The translations under genes and the position numbers were made by a program. Below the pieces are notes generated by a model. That model saw only the letters and a program-made list of their open reading frames with translations. It did not search any database and was not told where the DNA came from. A stretch of DNA of 51,577 nt from Paludibacteraceae bacterium (GTDB taxonomy: Bacteria; Bacteroidota; Bacteroidia; Bacteroidales; Paludibacteraceae): the NCBI GenBank assembly GCA_017401985.1, contig JAFPNK010000038.1, positions 1 to 51,577 on the forward strand. Reading direction: 5' to 3'. The stretch's first letter is position 1, and every line of letters starts with the position of its first letter. This document shows, piece by piece, positions 39,883 through 48,994 of the stretch.

Positions 39883-41102
39883 CAACCATCTATCTTAAGC
39901 CGCATAAAGAGGAATCGCTCAAGCGTTTTCACCCGTGGGTCTTCTCGGGTGCGATTGCGAAAGTGGTGTTAGACGCTTCGCACAAAGCCTCAGCGCCGGA
40001 AGAAGGCGAACTGGTTAGTGTGCGTTCGTCGGCGAATGAAGTGCTGGGTGTCGGACACTGGCAAGTTGGTTCGATTGCCGTACGTATTCTGGCGTTTGGT
40101 GTGGAGGCGCTGCCGGCTGACTTCTGGAACGAACGCATTCGCGCGGCGTACCAGGTGCGCGAATCGATTGGTTTGATTCGTCCGAACAATGACACTTTCC
40201 GGCTCATTCACGGCGAAGGAGATTTTTTGCCGGGACTGATTGTAGATGTCTACGCCGACACGGCGGTTATTCAAGCCCATTCGGTCGGCATGCACGTGTA
40301 CCGCAACGAGATAGCCAAGGCCGTGCTGGCTGAAGTGAAGCAAGTAAAAAACGTCTATTATAAATCCGACGACACGTTGCCGTTCAAGGCGCCCGTTGAA
40401 GGAGAGAAAACAGGATGGCTAACGACTAACGACCAAAGACAAACGACAAACGACGAATATTGGAGCCAAGAGAACGGTCTCTCATTCCGCATCGACTGGT
40501 TGAGAGGTCAGAAAACCGGCTTCTTTGTGGACCAGCGGGAGAACCGCGCGCTCGTTGAACGGTACGCGAAGGGCAAGGACGTGCTGAATATGTTCTGCTA
40601 CACCGGCGGGTTCTCGTTATACGCTCTCCGTGGCGGTGCCAAGACGGTGGATTCGGTCGATGTGAGCCAGAAAGCCATTGATCTTGTCAATGTCAATGTG
40701 GCGCGTAATTTCCCGAAGGCAACGAACCACACCGCCGTAGCGGCGGACGCATTCGAGTACTTAAGTGCCCAGCGAGAGCAGAAACGCACCTTCGACCTCA
40801 TCATTCTCGATCCGCCTGCTTTTGCCAAGCATCGCGATGCGGTCAAGAACGCTTTGCGCGGTTACCAACGCATTAACGCGAAAGCGATTGAGATGATCCG
40901 CCCGGGAGGTATCCTGTTCACTTTCTCGTGTTCGCAAGCAGTCGACAAAGAGGCGTTCCGTCTTGCCGTCTTCAGCGCCGCCGCACAAGTGGGACGCAAA
41001 GTGCGCATACTGCACCAACTGCATCAACCGCAGGATCACCCTATTAACATCTACCACCCCGAAGGCGAGTACCTCAAAGGCCTCGTCCTCTACGTGGAAT
41101 AG
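39879..41102 (+). CDS. rlmI: 23S rRNA (cytosine-C5) methyltransferase, RlmI-like
   Basis: 407 residues. N-terminal PUA domain (KPHKEESLKRFHPWVFSGAI), EEHI-like middle domain, and a class I SAM methyltransferase: KTGFFVDQRENRALV (~211-225), DVLNMFCYTGGFSLYALRGG, DSVDVSQKAIDLV, DLIILDPPAFAKH (catalytic motif IV DPPAF) and TFSCSQAV. It methylates C1962-type positions in E. coli. Residues ~180-193 (LTTNDQRQTTNDE) are an insert encoded by the CTAACGA repeat. Confidence 0.88.
   Translation: MTTIYLKPHKEESLKRFHPWVFSGAIAKVVLDASHKASAPEEGELVSVRSSANEVLGVGHWQVGSIAVRILAFGVEALPADFWNERIRAAYQVRESIGLIRPNNDTFRLIHGEGDFLPGLIVDVYADTAVIQAHSVGMHVYRNEIAKAVLAEVKQVKNVYYKSDDTLPFKAPVEGEKTGWLTTNDQRQTTNDEYWSQENGLSFRIDWLRGQKTGFFVDQRENRALVERYAKGKDVLNMFCYTGGFSLYALRGGAKTVDSVDVSQKAIDLVNVNVARNFPKATNHTAVAADAFEYLSAQREQKRTFDLIILDPPAFAKHRDAVKNALRGYQRINAKAIEMIRPGGILFTFSCSQAVDKEAFRLAVFSAAAQVGRKVRILHQLHQPQDHPINIYHPEGEYLKGLVLYVE
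40416..40456. repeat. CTAACGA heptamer array inside rlmI
   Basis: GGCTAACGACTAACGACC then AAAGACAAACGACAAACGAC: five to six imperfect heptamers. The first 15 nt CTAACGACTAACGAC are the exact reverse complement of the array before recG. Confidence 0.8.
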
Positions 41103-41142
41103 AACCGAATAAACGTTATTAACCTCTATAAACTTCAATCAC

Positions 41143-42027
41143 ATGCAACTGGTTGCATTCGACACAGAGACCACCGGTCTGGATGTTCAGAAAGAACATA
41201 TTATTCAGTTATCGCTCGTTAAGTTCGACACCGACACTTGGCAAACAGTGGATCAGCGCGACTGGTATATCCTGCCGGAAGTGCCCTTCACTATTCCTGC
41301 CGAAGCGGAAGCCGTGCACCATATTTCCAAGCAGTTCCTGCTGGAGAACGGTGTTAGCCTGCGCGCCATCTACGATGATCTGATGGCTTTCACCAACGGA
41401 TGCGATATCCTGTCGTACAACGGCAACGGTTACGATGCGCCTATCTTGCACTACAACTTGGCGCGTTTGGGTTTGCCGTTTGATTTTGACAACCGCACCT
41501 GGTACGATGCGCTGCTGCTGGAGCGTATTCACACGGCCGGCATGGTGGATGAGAACGGAGAGAAAGTGCACAATAACCTTACGGCAGCTTACACGCGTTA
41601 CTACGGACATCCGTTCGAAGGAGCACATAACTCGCTGGACGATGTGATGGCGACCATCGAAGTGTTCAAAGCACAAATAGCCGCACACGGTTGGGCTTGG
41701 GCGCAACGCGATGAGTTCGGATTCATCTGCTACGACCGCTGGCTCACCAAGAAAGGCGATTACTACTATCTCACGCAAGGCGCACACAAAGGCGAATCAA
41801 TCGAATCCATGATGCGTATCGACCGCTCGTATCTGGAGTGGATCATCAACAAATGTCAATGGACCGATGACCAAACACGTGACATCATTCGGCCTTATTT
41901 GGGAATGAAAAACGAAGCGCCAAAGGCAACCGTAGTGGCAGCTCCTAAAGAAGTGACAAAAACGCCTTCGCGAGGCAAAAAACGCAGCAAAGGAACTATT
42001 TCTGAAGCCGATTTGAGCCTTTTTTAA
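41143..42027 (+). CDS. DnaQ-family 3'-5' exonuclease
   Basis: 294 residues. DEDDh exonuclease: AFDTETTGLDVQKEHIIQL (motif I, residues 4-22), SYNGNGYDAPILHYNLARLG (motif II) and AHNSLDDVMATIEVFK (motif III, His and Asp). The C-terminal ~110 residues contain YLTKKGDYYYLTQGAHKGESI, a small beta domain seen in Bacteroidota exonuclease proteins, and a basic tail PSRGKKRSKG. Possible roles are proofreading or RNA/DNA trimming. Confidence 0.85.
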   Translation: MQLVAFDTETTGLDVQKEHIIQLSLVKFDTDTWQTVDQRDWYILPEVPFTIPAEAEAVHHISKQFLLENGVSLRAIYDDLMAFTNGCDILSYNGNGYDAPILHYNLARLGLPFDFDNRTWYDALLLERIHTAGMVDENGEKVHNNLTAAYTRYYGHPFEGAHNSLDDVMATIEVFKAQIAAHGWAWAQRDEFGFICYDRWLTKKGDYYYLTQGAHKGESIESMMRIDRSYLEWIINKCQWTDDQTRDIIRPYLGMKNEAPKATVVAAPKEVTKTPSRGKKRSKGTISEADLSLF

Positions 42028-42079
42028 GCATTTTCATTAAAAAAGTGTTCAAAAATTTGGTCAATTCAAAAAATTGTTG

Positions 42080-42087
42080 TACCTTTG
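42080..42087 (+). promoter_or_regulatory. Promoter -7 box TACCTTTG for tRNA-Cys (and sufB)
   Basis: AATTCAAAAAATTGTTGTACC then TTTGCACCC, 40 nt before the tRNA. Confidence 0.75.
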
Positions 42088-42127
42088 CACCCGCTTTCTG
42101 AAAAAGGAAGTCGCGCTAACGCGCTCC

Positions 42128-42202
42128 GGCCGGTTGGATGAGCGACTTAGTCAGCGGTCTGCAAAACCGTTTAGAGCGGTTTGACTCCGCTACCGGCCTC
42201 CA
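42128..42202 (+). tRNA. tRNA-Cys (anticodon GCA)
   Basis: Acceptor GGCCGGT/ACCGGCC, discriminator U73 as in cysteine tRNAs, and CCA encoded at 42200-42202, unlike the other tRNAs here. Anticodon stem-loop CGGT-CTGCAAA-ACCG; T-arm with GTTTGACTC. Confidence 0.92.
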
Positions 42203-42223
42203 AGCCGCCAACATTGGCGGCTT
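42202..42223 (+). terminator. Terminator-like hairpin between tRNA-Cys and sufB
   Basis: AAGCCGCCAA-CA-TTGGCGGCTT followed by ATTTTT and then directly the sufB ATG. It starts on the last base of the CCA. Confidence 0.8.
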
Positions 42224-42229
42224 ATTTTT

Positions 42230-43672
42230 ATGGATGAACTGATTAAAGACATAACCTCGCAGGAGTACAAATACGGTTTTACTACCGATGTAGAAACAGA
42301 TATTGTACCTGCCGGACTGAGCGAAGATATCGTTCGGCTGATTTCTGCGAAGAAGCACGAACCGGAGTGGTTGCTGGAGTTCCGCCTCAAAGCCTTCCGC
42401 AAATGGCAGACGATGTCTGTTCCCACTTGGGCGCACTTGGACATTCCCGAGATTGATTTTCAGGCCATCTCCTATTACGCCGCGCCCCGGAGAGTCTCCG
42501 GAGACGGAAATGCTGCGCAGTCGGAGATCGATCCGGAAATCCTGAAGACCTTCGACAAGCTCGGTATTCCGTTGGAGGAACGGGCGGCGCTGGCGGGTAA
42601 CATGGCGGTGGACGCGGTCATGGATTCGGTGAGTGTCAAGACCACGTTCCGCGAAACGCTGGCTGAGAAAGGTATCATCTTCTGTTCCATCTCCGAAGCC
42701 GTGCGCGAGTACCCGGATCTGGTGCAGAAATACCTGGGCTCCGTGGTGCCGCCTACCGATAATTTCTATGCCGCACTCAACTCGGCTGTGTTCTCCGACG
42801 GTTCATTCGTTTATGTACCCAAAGGGGTGCGCTGCCCGATGGAACTGAGCACCTATTTCCGCATCAACGCCGGCAACACCGGTCAGTTCGAGCGCACGCT
42901 GCTGATTGCGGACGAAGGGGCATACCTGTCGTATCTGGAGGGTTGCACGGCGCCTATGCGAGACGAGAACCAACTCCACGCAGCTATCGTGGAGATCATC
43001 GTGCACAAAGATGCCGAAGTCAAATACTCAACGGTGCAAAACTGGTACCCGGGCGACAAGAACGGCAAAGGCGGGATCTATAACTTCGTCACCAAACGCG
43101 GTATCACGCACGAGAACGCACGCCTCAGTTGGACGCAAGTGGAGACCGGTTCTGCCATCACCTGGAAATACCCGTCGTGCATCTTGCGCGGCGATAACTC
43201 GTCCGCGGAATTCTACTCTGTAGCGGTTACCAACAACTACCAGCAAGCCGACACCGGCACGAAGATGATTCATATTGGACGCAACACCCGTTCGCGTATC
43301 ATCTCCAAAGGTATATCCGCCGGTCACAGCCAGAATGCCTACCGCGGACTGGTCAAGATGGGTGTTCACGCAGAGAACGCACGTAACTACAGCCAGTGCG
43401 ATAGCCTGCTGCTGGGTGACCAATGCGGCGCGCACACCTTCCCGGATATGATCATCTCCAACCCGACAGCGACCGTGGAACATGAAGCCACGACCAGCAA
43501 GATTAACGAAGACCAACTCTTCTACTGCCGTCAGCGTGGTATAGGTCTGGAGGATGCCGTCGGACTGATTGTTAACGGATACGCCAAAGAGGTGATGGAC
43601 AAACTGCCGATGGAGTTCGCCGTCGAAGCGCAGAAACTGCTTCAAGTCTCTTTGGAAGGTTCTGTTGGATGA
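42230..43672 (+). CDS. sufB: SufB, Fe-S cluster scaffold
   Basis: 480 residues, the standard SufB size. [21 protein letters not shown] is the conserved start; [77 protein letters not shown] and [20 protein letters not shown] are invariant blocks, with the cluster-relevant Cys and the dimer His/Glu. It is in a different place from sufCD. The 7 nt between hairpin and ATG leave no room for a separate promoter, so read-through from tRNA-Cys is implied. Confidence 0.96.
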   Translation: MDELIKDITSQEYKYGFTTDVETDIVPAGLSEDIVRLISAKKHEPEWLLEFRLKAFRKWQTMSVPTWAHLDIPEIDFQAISYYAAPRRVSGDGNAAQSEIDPEILKTFDKLGIPLEERAALAGNMAVDAVMDSVSVKTTFRETLAEKGIIFCSISEAVREYPDLVQKYLGSVVPPTDNFYAALNSAVFSDGSFVYVPKGVRCPMELSTYFRINAGNTGQFERTLLIADEGAYLSYLEGCTAPMRDENQLHAAIVEIIVHKDAEVKYSTVQNWYPGDKNGKGGIYNFVTKRGITHENARLSWTQVETGSAITWKYPSCILRGDNSSAEFYSVAVTNNYQQADTGTKMIHIGRNTRSRIISKGISAGHSQNAYRGLVKMGVHAENARNYSQCDSLLLGDQCGAHTFPDMIISNPTATVEHEATTSKINEDQLFYCRQRGIGLEDAVGLIVNGYAKEVMDKLPMEFAVEAQKLLQVSLEGSVG

Positions 43673-43683
43673 TCGTTATAACG

Positions 43684-44610
43684 TCATAACGAAATATGCT
43701 CCGCCTGAACAGGCGTGCCGATAAATTGAGATGCCGATTGCGAGAAGCGGTCGGCATTTTCTGTGGTCAGATAGCGACACGAACCACCCAGCGACAACTG
43801 CTCACGGTACTCCGGATGACGCTGCAAATAGTCTTGCAGACTATCGGCCACCAATGTTCCTTGCGCAATGATTTGTATATGCGAAGTCTGTTCCGGAACC
43901 GGAAACTCGGATTCCTCTATCTGCTCATGGTAGCGAAGCCATCCTTCGATCTTCTCTTTGAGCAGCGGATAATGGGTGCATCCAAGCACCAAGGTATCAA
44001 TCTCCGGATCCTTCGTTAATATCTCTCGCAAGTACTTACCCACGAAATACTTAGCGCCGTCGCTATTATGTTCGCCTGCCTCGATCAGCGGCACCCACAT
44101 AGGACAAGCTTGCTGGGTGACAACAAGACCGCTACGCTGTTGGACCGTTTCACTGTTAGACCGCTTCGCTGTAAGACCGTCCTTCGGACTGTTAGACAAT
44201 TTCTCCAGTTCCAGCACATAGCTCTCCGAGCTCACCGTCGCAGGTGTTGCCAAAACACCTACGTGTCCTGTCTTCGTGCTATTGGGCACCGCCTCCACCG
44301 TCGGACGAATGACACCCAGGACATTCACCTTCTTATCTTTGATAAGAGGTAAATCGCGCTGTTGGATGGTTCTCAGTGCTTTGGCGGACGCGGTGTTGCA
44401 CGCCAGAATAACCAAGGTGCAGTCGTGGTCAAACAGGTATTGAACGGCTTGCAAAGTGTACTGATAAATCACTTCGAACGAGTGCGTGCCGTACGGTGCA
44501 CGGGCATTGTCACCCAAGTAGAGATAGTCATACTCAGGTAACTTCCGACGGATGGCATCTAAGATGGTCAAGCCTCCGTAGCCGCTGTCAAAAACACCTA
44601 TTTTGCCCAT
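43684..44610 (-). CDS. murI: Glutamate racemase
   Basis: Makes D-glutamate for peptidoglycan. 308 residues against ~265-280 usual. GVFDSGYGGLTILDAI (residues 5-20), YLGDNARAPYG, catalytic LACNTASAKALR (Cys71) and LGCTHYPLLKEKIE (second Cys) are intact. Residues ~139-161 (SNSPKDGLTAKRSNSETVQQ and following) are an extra loop encoded by four copies of the 16-nt repeat shared with hflX. It converges with sufB (11-nt gap). Confidence 0.93.
   Translation of the reverse strand: MGKIGVFDSGYGGLTILDAIRRKLPEYDYLYLGDNARAPYGTHSFEVIYQYTLQAVQYLFDHDCTLVILACNTASAKALRTIQQRDLPLIKDKKVNVLGVIRPTVEAVPNSTKTGHVGVLATPATVSSESYVLELEKLSNSPKDGLTAKRSNSETVQQRSGLVVTQQACPMWVPLIEAGEHNSDGAKYFVGKYLREILTKDPEIDTLVLGCTHYPLLKEKIEGWLRYHEQIEESEFPVPEQTSHIQIIAQGTLVADSLQDYLQRHPEYREQLSLGGSCRYLTTENADRFSQSASQFIGTPVQAEHISL
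44127..44200. repeat. GACCGCTTCGCTGTAA-type repeat inside murI
   Basis: Four ~16-20-nt units (GACCGCTACGCTGTTG, GACCGTTTCACTGTTA, GACCGCTTCGCTGTAA, GACCGTCCTTCGGACTGTTA), frame-preserving. Confidence 0.85.
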
Positions 44611-44621
44611 TATGACTGCTT

Positions 44622-45464
44622 TTATTTCAGATCCGTAATCTTACTGAAGTCCTGGTCTCCGTAATCGAGGTTCTCGCCACCCATACCCCAGATGAAGGTG
44701 TAGTTATGCGTAGCGGCAGCGCTGTGGATGGACCACTCGGGAGACAGCACAGCCTGGTTGCCCTTCATCCAAATATGGCGTGTCTCATTCACCTCGCCCA
44801 TGAAATGGCAGACAGCCTGCTCTTCCGGCACTTCGAAATAGAAATACGCTTCCATGCGACGGCTGTGAACGTGTGCCGGCATCGTGTTCCATACGCTACC
44901 CGTATTCAGTTCGGTCATACCCATCTGCAACTGGCAGGTCGGCAGCACTTGGTTAACCAGCATCTTGTTGATATCACGCTCGTTGCTCATCTCGAGACTA
45001 CCCATATGTGCCACTACGGCATCGGCCTTCGTCACTTTCTTATTCGGGTACGCACAATGCGCCGTGGTCGAATTGAAATAGAACAGCGCCGGATGCTTGG
45101 CGTCCAGGCTCTCAAACTTCACTTCGCGGTCTCCGCGACCAAGGTACAAAGCCTCTTTGTAATCCAACTCGAACACCTCATCGCCTGCAATCACGCGACC
45201 TTTACCGCCCACGTTGAAGATACCCATCTCGCGGCGGGTAAGGAAGAACGGCGCCTTAAGCGGGTCAATCGCCTCCAGCAGCAGTGTCTCACCAACCGGC
45301 ATCGCTCCGCCTACAATCATGCGGTCGTACATCGAATAGACCATGTTCACTTCATTGGCGGCAAACACGCGCTCGATAAGAAAATCCTTACGCAAACGGG
45401 TGGTGTCATAACTCTTCGCGTCAACCGGATTGGACGCATAGCGGACTTCATAATTTGTTTTCAT
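44622..45464 (-). CDS. kduI: 5-keto-4-deoxyuronate isomerase (DKI isomerase)
   Basis: Converts 5-keto-4-deoxyuronate, released from pectin or glycosaminoglycans by lyases, to 2,5-diketo-3-deoxygluconate. 280 residues from MKTNYEVRYASNPVDAKSYD. KduI blocks: LLEAIDPLKAPFFLTRREMG, GKGRVIAGDEVFELDYKEALYLGRGD, TLNTGSVWNTMPAHVHSRRMEAYFYF (here TELNTGSVWNTMPAHVHSRR; zinc-binding cupin His) and EVNETRHIWMKGNQAVLSPEWSIHS. The start is set by the promoter at 45491. Confidence 0.95.
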   Translation of the reverse strand: MKTNYEVRYASNPVDAKSYDTTRLRKDFLIERVFAANEVNMVYSMYDRMIVGGAMPVGETLLLEAIDPLKAPFFLTRREMGIFNVGGKGRVIAGDEVFELDYKEALYLGRGDREVKFESLDAKHPALFYFNSTTAHCAYPNKKVTKADAVVAHMGSLEMSNERDINKMLVNQVLPTCQLQMGMTELNTGSVWNTMPAHVHSRRMEAYFYFEVPEEQAVCHFMGEVNETRHIWMKGNQAVLSPEWSIHSAAATHNYTFIWGMGGENLDYGDQDFSKITDLK

Positions 45465-45490
45465 CTTAGGGCTTATTTTGTAATTTGGTG

Positions 45491-45498
45491 CAAAGGTA
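45491..45498 (-). promoter_or_regulatory. Promoter -7 box TACCTTTG for kduI
   Basis: Minus strand AAAAAAAATCTGTACCTTTGCACC, 27 nt before the ATG. Confidence 0.75.
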
Positions 45499-45593
45499 CA
45501 GATTTTTTTTGACTTATGCAAATCTTTGGACAAAAAATACGCATGCAGACGCACAAATACGCTCGCACTCTTGCATATATTAAAAAAAAGTTG

Positions 45594-45601
45594 TAATTTT
45601 G
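45594..45601 (+). promoter_or_regulatory. Promoter -7 box TAATTTTG for kduD
   Basis: TTGCATATATTAAAAAAAAG then TTGTAATTTTGCATC, 41 nt before the kduD ATG. Confidence 0.75.
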
Positions 45602-45642
45602 CATCGCTATTTGTAACCATCAATTCTTAATGTAGTTTGAGT

Positions 45643-46446
45643 ATGACTAATCTCTTTTCTTTGGAAGGTAAAAATGCATGGATTACCGGCGGATGCTACG
45701 GTATCGGCTTTGCCATTGCGAAAGCTTTTGCGCAGGCGGGAGCAGCGCAGATCATTTTTAATGCCCGCAGTCAGGCTGCGATTGACAAGGCCTACGAGGC
45801 ATACCATGCGGAGGGCATCCGCAATGTGCACGGCTATGTATGCGATGTAACGGACGAAGTGGCTGTCAAAGCGCTGGTGGATCAAATTCATGCGGAGGTT
45901 GGACCGATTCATATCCTGGTCAACAACGCCGGTATTATCAAGCGTATTCCTATGCATGAGATGAAGCGCTCCGAATTCCAAGAGGTCATCGATGTTGACC
46001 TGGTGGCACCGTATATAGTGGCTGCTGCCGTGCTGCCGGAGATGATGGAGAGACGCGAAGGAAAGATCATCAATGTGTGCTCCATGATGTCCGAACTGGG
46101 ACGAGAGACCGTCAGCGCCTACGCCGCAGCGAAGGGTGGACTTAAGATGCTCACACGCAACATTTGTTCCGAGTACGGAGAGTATAATATTCAGTGCAAC
46201 GGCATCGGCCCGGGTTATATCGCTACGCCTCAAACAGCTCCGCTGCGCGAGAGACAACCTGATGGCAGTCAGCATCCGTTCGATTCGTTCATCTGCGCCA
46301 AGACACCGGCCGGACGATGGCTCGAACCGGACGAACTGGGCGGACCGGCCGTCTTCCTCGCTTCGCACGCTTCCGACGCCGTGAACGGACACATCCTGTA
46401 TGTGGACGGCGGTATTCTGGCGTATATCGGCAAACAACCCAAATAA
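45643..46446 (+). CDS. kduD: 2-dehydro-3-deoxy-D-gluconate 5-dehydrogenase (SDR)
   Basis: Reduces 2,5-diketo-3-deoxygluconate to KDG, feeding KdgK. 267 residues from MTNLFSLEGK. Classical short-chain dehydrogenase: GGCYGIGFAIAKAFAQAGA (NAD site), NNAGI, catalytic Ser in INVCSMMSELG, YAAAKGG (YxxxK) and PGYIATPQTAP. DVTDEVAVKALVDQIHAEVG fits the KduD/gluconate 5-dehydrogenase subgroup. Pairing with kduI makes the assignment firm. Confidence 0.92.
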   Translation: MTNLFSLEGKNAWITGGCYGIGFAIAKAFAQAGAAQIIFNARSQAAIDKAYEAYHAEGIRNVHGYVCDVTDEVAVKALVDQIHAEVGPIHILVNNAGIIKRIPMHEMKRSEFQEVIDVDLVAPYIVAAAVLPEMMERREGKIINVCSMMSELGRETVSAYAAAKGGLKMLTRNICSEYGEYNIQCNGIGPGYIATPQTAPLRERQPDGSQHPFDSFICAKTPAGRWLEPDELGGPAVFLASHASDAVNGHILYVDGGILAYIGKQPK

Positions 46447-46455
46447 AAACACAGC

Positions 46456-47199
46456 ATGAAACGAATACTCCCGGCACTCATCTGTGCCGCAATGATGATA
46501 GCGGGGTGCACCCAACAGACACCGTCCACCCAACGAGTGGGAACCATCGCGATAGACACCATCATGGCGGTGCCGTGTTATGTCTATCTGCCCGACCAAT
46601 ATGCATCGCGTGCAGATAAAGAGGTATTCCCTGTTTTGTATTTGCAACACGGCATGTGGGGCAACGAGACCGATTGGACGGAGAAAGGTAACCTGCTCGG
46701 TATCATGGACTCCTTGTTACAAGCCGGAAAAGTAAAAGAGATGGTCGTCATCATGCCCGACAACTGTCCGAGTTATCCGACGTATGAAGAAGAGAAAGCG
46801 CATGCTTCAGACGGCCGTTGGGAAGGGAATTTTGCGCAGTTCATGTCGGAAGCGGAAAGCAAGTATGCCATCAGTTCCGAGCCTTCGCAACGCGCGATAG
46901 CCGGTCTGTCCATGGGCGGTTACCATACGATGATGGTATCCTCGACACTGGACGGCCAGTTCGCGTATATAGGTATGTTCTCTGCCGCGACCTTTGTGCA
47001 CCAAGTGCCTTCCGAACCGGCTTTGCTATGGACGGCTATCGGCAAGGATGATTTTCTGTATGAGTCGTTCACGGAGTACCGCCGTTGGCTGGAAACCAAC
47101 CACCGCGAATATACCTATTACGAAAGCGAAGGCGGACACGACTGGCCTAACTGGCAGGATTATTTAGGACGTTTCTTACCTAAGTGCTTTAATCAATGA
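46456..47199 (+). CDS. Esterase-D-type alpha/beta-hydrolase lipoprotein
   Basis: 247 residues. Lipobox MIAGC (Cys18) after a short signal. Alpha/beta hydrolase of the putative-esterase/feruloyl-esterase group: VLYLQHGMWGNETDWTEKGN, nucleophile elbow AGLSMGGYHTMM (Ser) and ESEGGHDWPNWQDYL (catalytic His). Next to kduD, a plausible role is removing acetyl, methyl or feruloyl groups from pectin-type substrates outside the inner membrane; inference only. Confidence 0.8.
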   Translation: MKRILPALICAAMMIAGCTQQTPSTQRVGTIAIDTIMAVPCYVYLPDQYASRADKEVFPVLYLQHGMWGNETDWTEKGNLLGIMDSLLQAGKVKEMVVIMPDNCPSYPTYEEEKAHASDGRWEGNFAQFMSEAESKYAISSEPSQRAIAGLSMGGYHTMMVSSTLDGQFAYIGMFSAATFVHQVPSEPALLWTAIGKDDFLYESFTEYRRWLETNHREYTYYESEGGHDWPNWQDYLGRFLPKCFNQ

Positions 47200-47705
47200 A
47201 AAAGATTCGTGAAACAATCGTACCTCGCAAGGGTAAAGAGATTGCCGGCTACGTGCTTGGCGGAGTGATGTTCGTAGTGCTGCTACCTACCATCATGTGG
47301 TTGGCATCCGGGATGCCGAATATGGCGGTGCATATTGGTGCATGGCGCGCAATAGGAACAGGTGTGTTGGTGCTGGGCGGTTTGGGTCTCAGCATCTGGA
47401 CCATCGTGCACATGAAGACCCGTGGTAAAGGTAACCCTATGGACGCGTTCGGCAAAGAGATAGGTCCGCGTACGCAACACCTCATGACCGATGGCCCGTA
47501 TCGTCTCAATCGCAACCCGATGCTGACCGGCACACTGTGCTATCTCGCAGGATGGATCGTGTGGTTATGGACTTGGCAAGCCGCGTTAGTATGGGGAATT
47601 TTCTTCGTCATCATGTTCGTACAAGTACTGACCGAAGAGCATCGACTGAAACGAGATTTCGGAGAGGAATACGAAGAATATTGCAAACACACAAGACGAT
47701 TTTAA
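47196..47705 (+). CDS. Isoprenylcysteine carboxyl-methyltransferase/PEMT-like membrane protein
   Basis: 169 residues, four to five TM helices (for example VLGGVMFVVLLPTIMWLASG, VLVLGGLGLSIWTIVHM, LCYLAGWIVWLWTWQAALVWGIFF). The C-terminal signature DGPYRLNRNPMLTGTLCYLAG and EEHRLKRDFGEEYEEYCKHT is the SAM-binding pattern of ICMT/phospholipid methyltransferases (RNPM..G; EE..L...FG..Y..Y). Acceptor unknown. The ATG overlaps the esterase stop by 4 nt. Confidence 0.78.
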   Translation: MKKIRETIVPRKGKEIAGYVLGGVMFVVLLPTIMWLASGMPNMAVHIGAWRAIGTGVLVLGGLGLSIWTIVHMKTRGKGNPMDAFGKEIGPRTQHLMTDGPYRLNRNPMLTGTLCYLAGWIVWLWTWQAALVWGIFFVIMFVQVLTEEHRLKRDFGEEYEEYCKHTRRF

Positions 47706-47731
47706 AACCAAAGGAATACTATCTTCTATTC

Positions 47732-48994
47732 TCAGCATTTCAACGTTATAATGTCCTGTATACGCGTGGTGTATGCAGGACTTTTTGCACCTACGTCATA
47801 CAGTTCGGCAGCTTTGTCTGTCGGGATGTTCGGAGTGAAGCCGATGGTACGTTTGCCGTGCGTGTTATTAATCTTATCGAGTGTCTGTTGCAAACGCTGG
47901 TCGCGCTGACGGTCACGGGTGTCGAAAAGCGATTGTTGCACGCCGCTATCCGGGGACACATTGATCACAATGACACCGGCGCGTTTATACGGCGTGTTCG
48001 GGCGCCATTGCGAACGAACAACCTGCAGCAACGCTTCGGTCATCTCCTGCGTGTTAGCCGTCGGCGTCGGGAAAGTGACGGTGGCTTGAATGATGAACTG
48101 CTGTTCCTGAAAACGCGAGGTATGGGCGAACACGATCATCTGCCGGCAAACCGTATGTTGCTTGCGCAGTTTCTCGGCTACATTGGCGCAGAACTGACAC
48201 ATCGCTTGTTCCAGCAGATCGCGGTCAGTCACGCCGTGTGCGAACGTACGCGAACAGGTGATGGACTGCTTCTCCGGCAGTTCGCGCACCGAGATACAAT
48301 CTTCGCCATTCAATTCCCGCCAGGTGTTCAGTCCCGGCTGATGAAGCATGTTCTTGGCAAAAAGGGCGCTCTTGTTCGCAAAATCCAATGCCGTCTGTAC
48401 GCCTGCCGCTTGCAGTTTGGCTACCGACTGCCGACCAATACCCCACACTTCATCAATGCCGTATTGCCCTAAGGCCTTAACCCGTTTCTCCTCGCTGTCA
48501 ATCACGCACACGCCTCGATAGCCGGCATATTTCTTAGCATAGTGCGACGCCACCTTGCAGAGCGTCTTCGTCGGCGCAATACCGATCGACACCGGTACAC
48601 CTATTCCTTTTAATATCTCCGCGCGTATGCGCTCGCAAAGCACTTTGGCCTCCGCCGTGTTCTGTATATACGACAAGTCCATAAAGGCCTCGTCAATGGA
48701 GTACTGCTGCAAATCGTCCGTGTAACGGCTCAGCGTGCGCATGATGCGGTTAGACAGGTCGCCGTATAACGCAAAATTAGATGAGAAATGCACGATGCCG
48801 TATTGCTCCACCTCTTTCTTAATCTGATAGAACGGCACACCCATTTTGATACCCAGCTGCTTCACCTCGTTAGACCGCGCAACCACACAGCCGTCATTAC
48901 CCGATAGTACCACTACCGGTTTGTCGCGCAAGTCAGGCCGAAAGACCCGTTCGCACGACACGAAGAAATTATTGCAATCAACGAGTGCGTACAT
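47732..48994 (-). CDS. umuC: UmuC-like Y-family DNA polymerase (pol V catalytic subunit)
   Basis: Error-prone translesion polymerase. 420 residues from MYALVDCNNFFVSCERVFRP (Y-family motif I with catalytic Asp), VVVLSGNDGCVVARSNEVKQLG, QQYSIDEAFMDLSYI (catalytic SIDE motif), PVSIGIAPTKTLCKVASHYAKK and an HhH-type EVWGIGRQSVAKLQ, plus a C-terminal little finger/DUF4113-type end (RTIGFTPN). The start is set by the UmuC N-terminus; it overlaps umuD by 17 nt. Confidence 0.93.
   Translation of the reverse strand: MYALVDCNNFFVSCERVFRPDLRDKPVVVLSGNDGCVVARSNEVKQLGIKMGVPFYQIKKEVEQYGIVHFSSNFALYGDLSNRIMRTLSRYTDDLQQYSIDEAFMDLSYIQNTAEAKVLCERIRAEILKGIGVPVSIGIAPTKTLCKVASHYAKKYAGYRGVCVIDSEEKRVKALGQYGIDEVWGIGRQSVAKLQAAGVQTALDFANKSALFAKNMLHQPGLNTWRELNGEDCISVRELPEKQSITCSRTFAHGVTDRDLLEQAMCQFCANVAEKLRKQHTVCRQMIVFAHTSRFQEQQFIIQATVTFPTPTANTQEMTEALLQVVRSQWRPNTPYKRAGVIVINVSPDSGVQQSLFDTRDRQRDQRLQQTLDKINNTHGKRTIGFTPNIPTDKAAELYDVGAKSPAYTTRIQDIITLKC

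Noticed and set aside
45607..46650. 347-codon open frame antisense to kduD
   Set aside because: Covered by kduD with intact SDR motifs and its own promoter; the reverse frame is Cys/His-rich nonsense.
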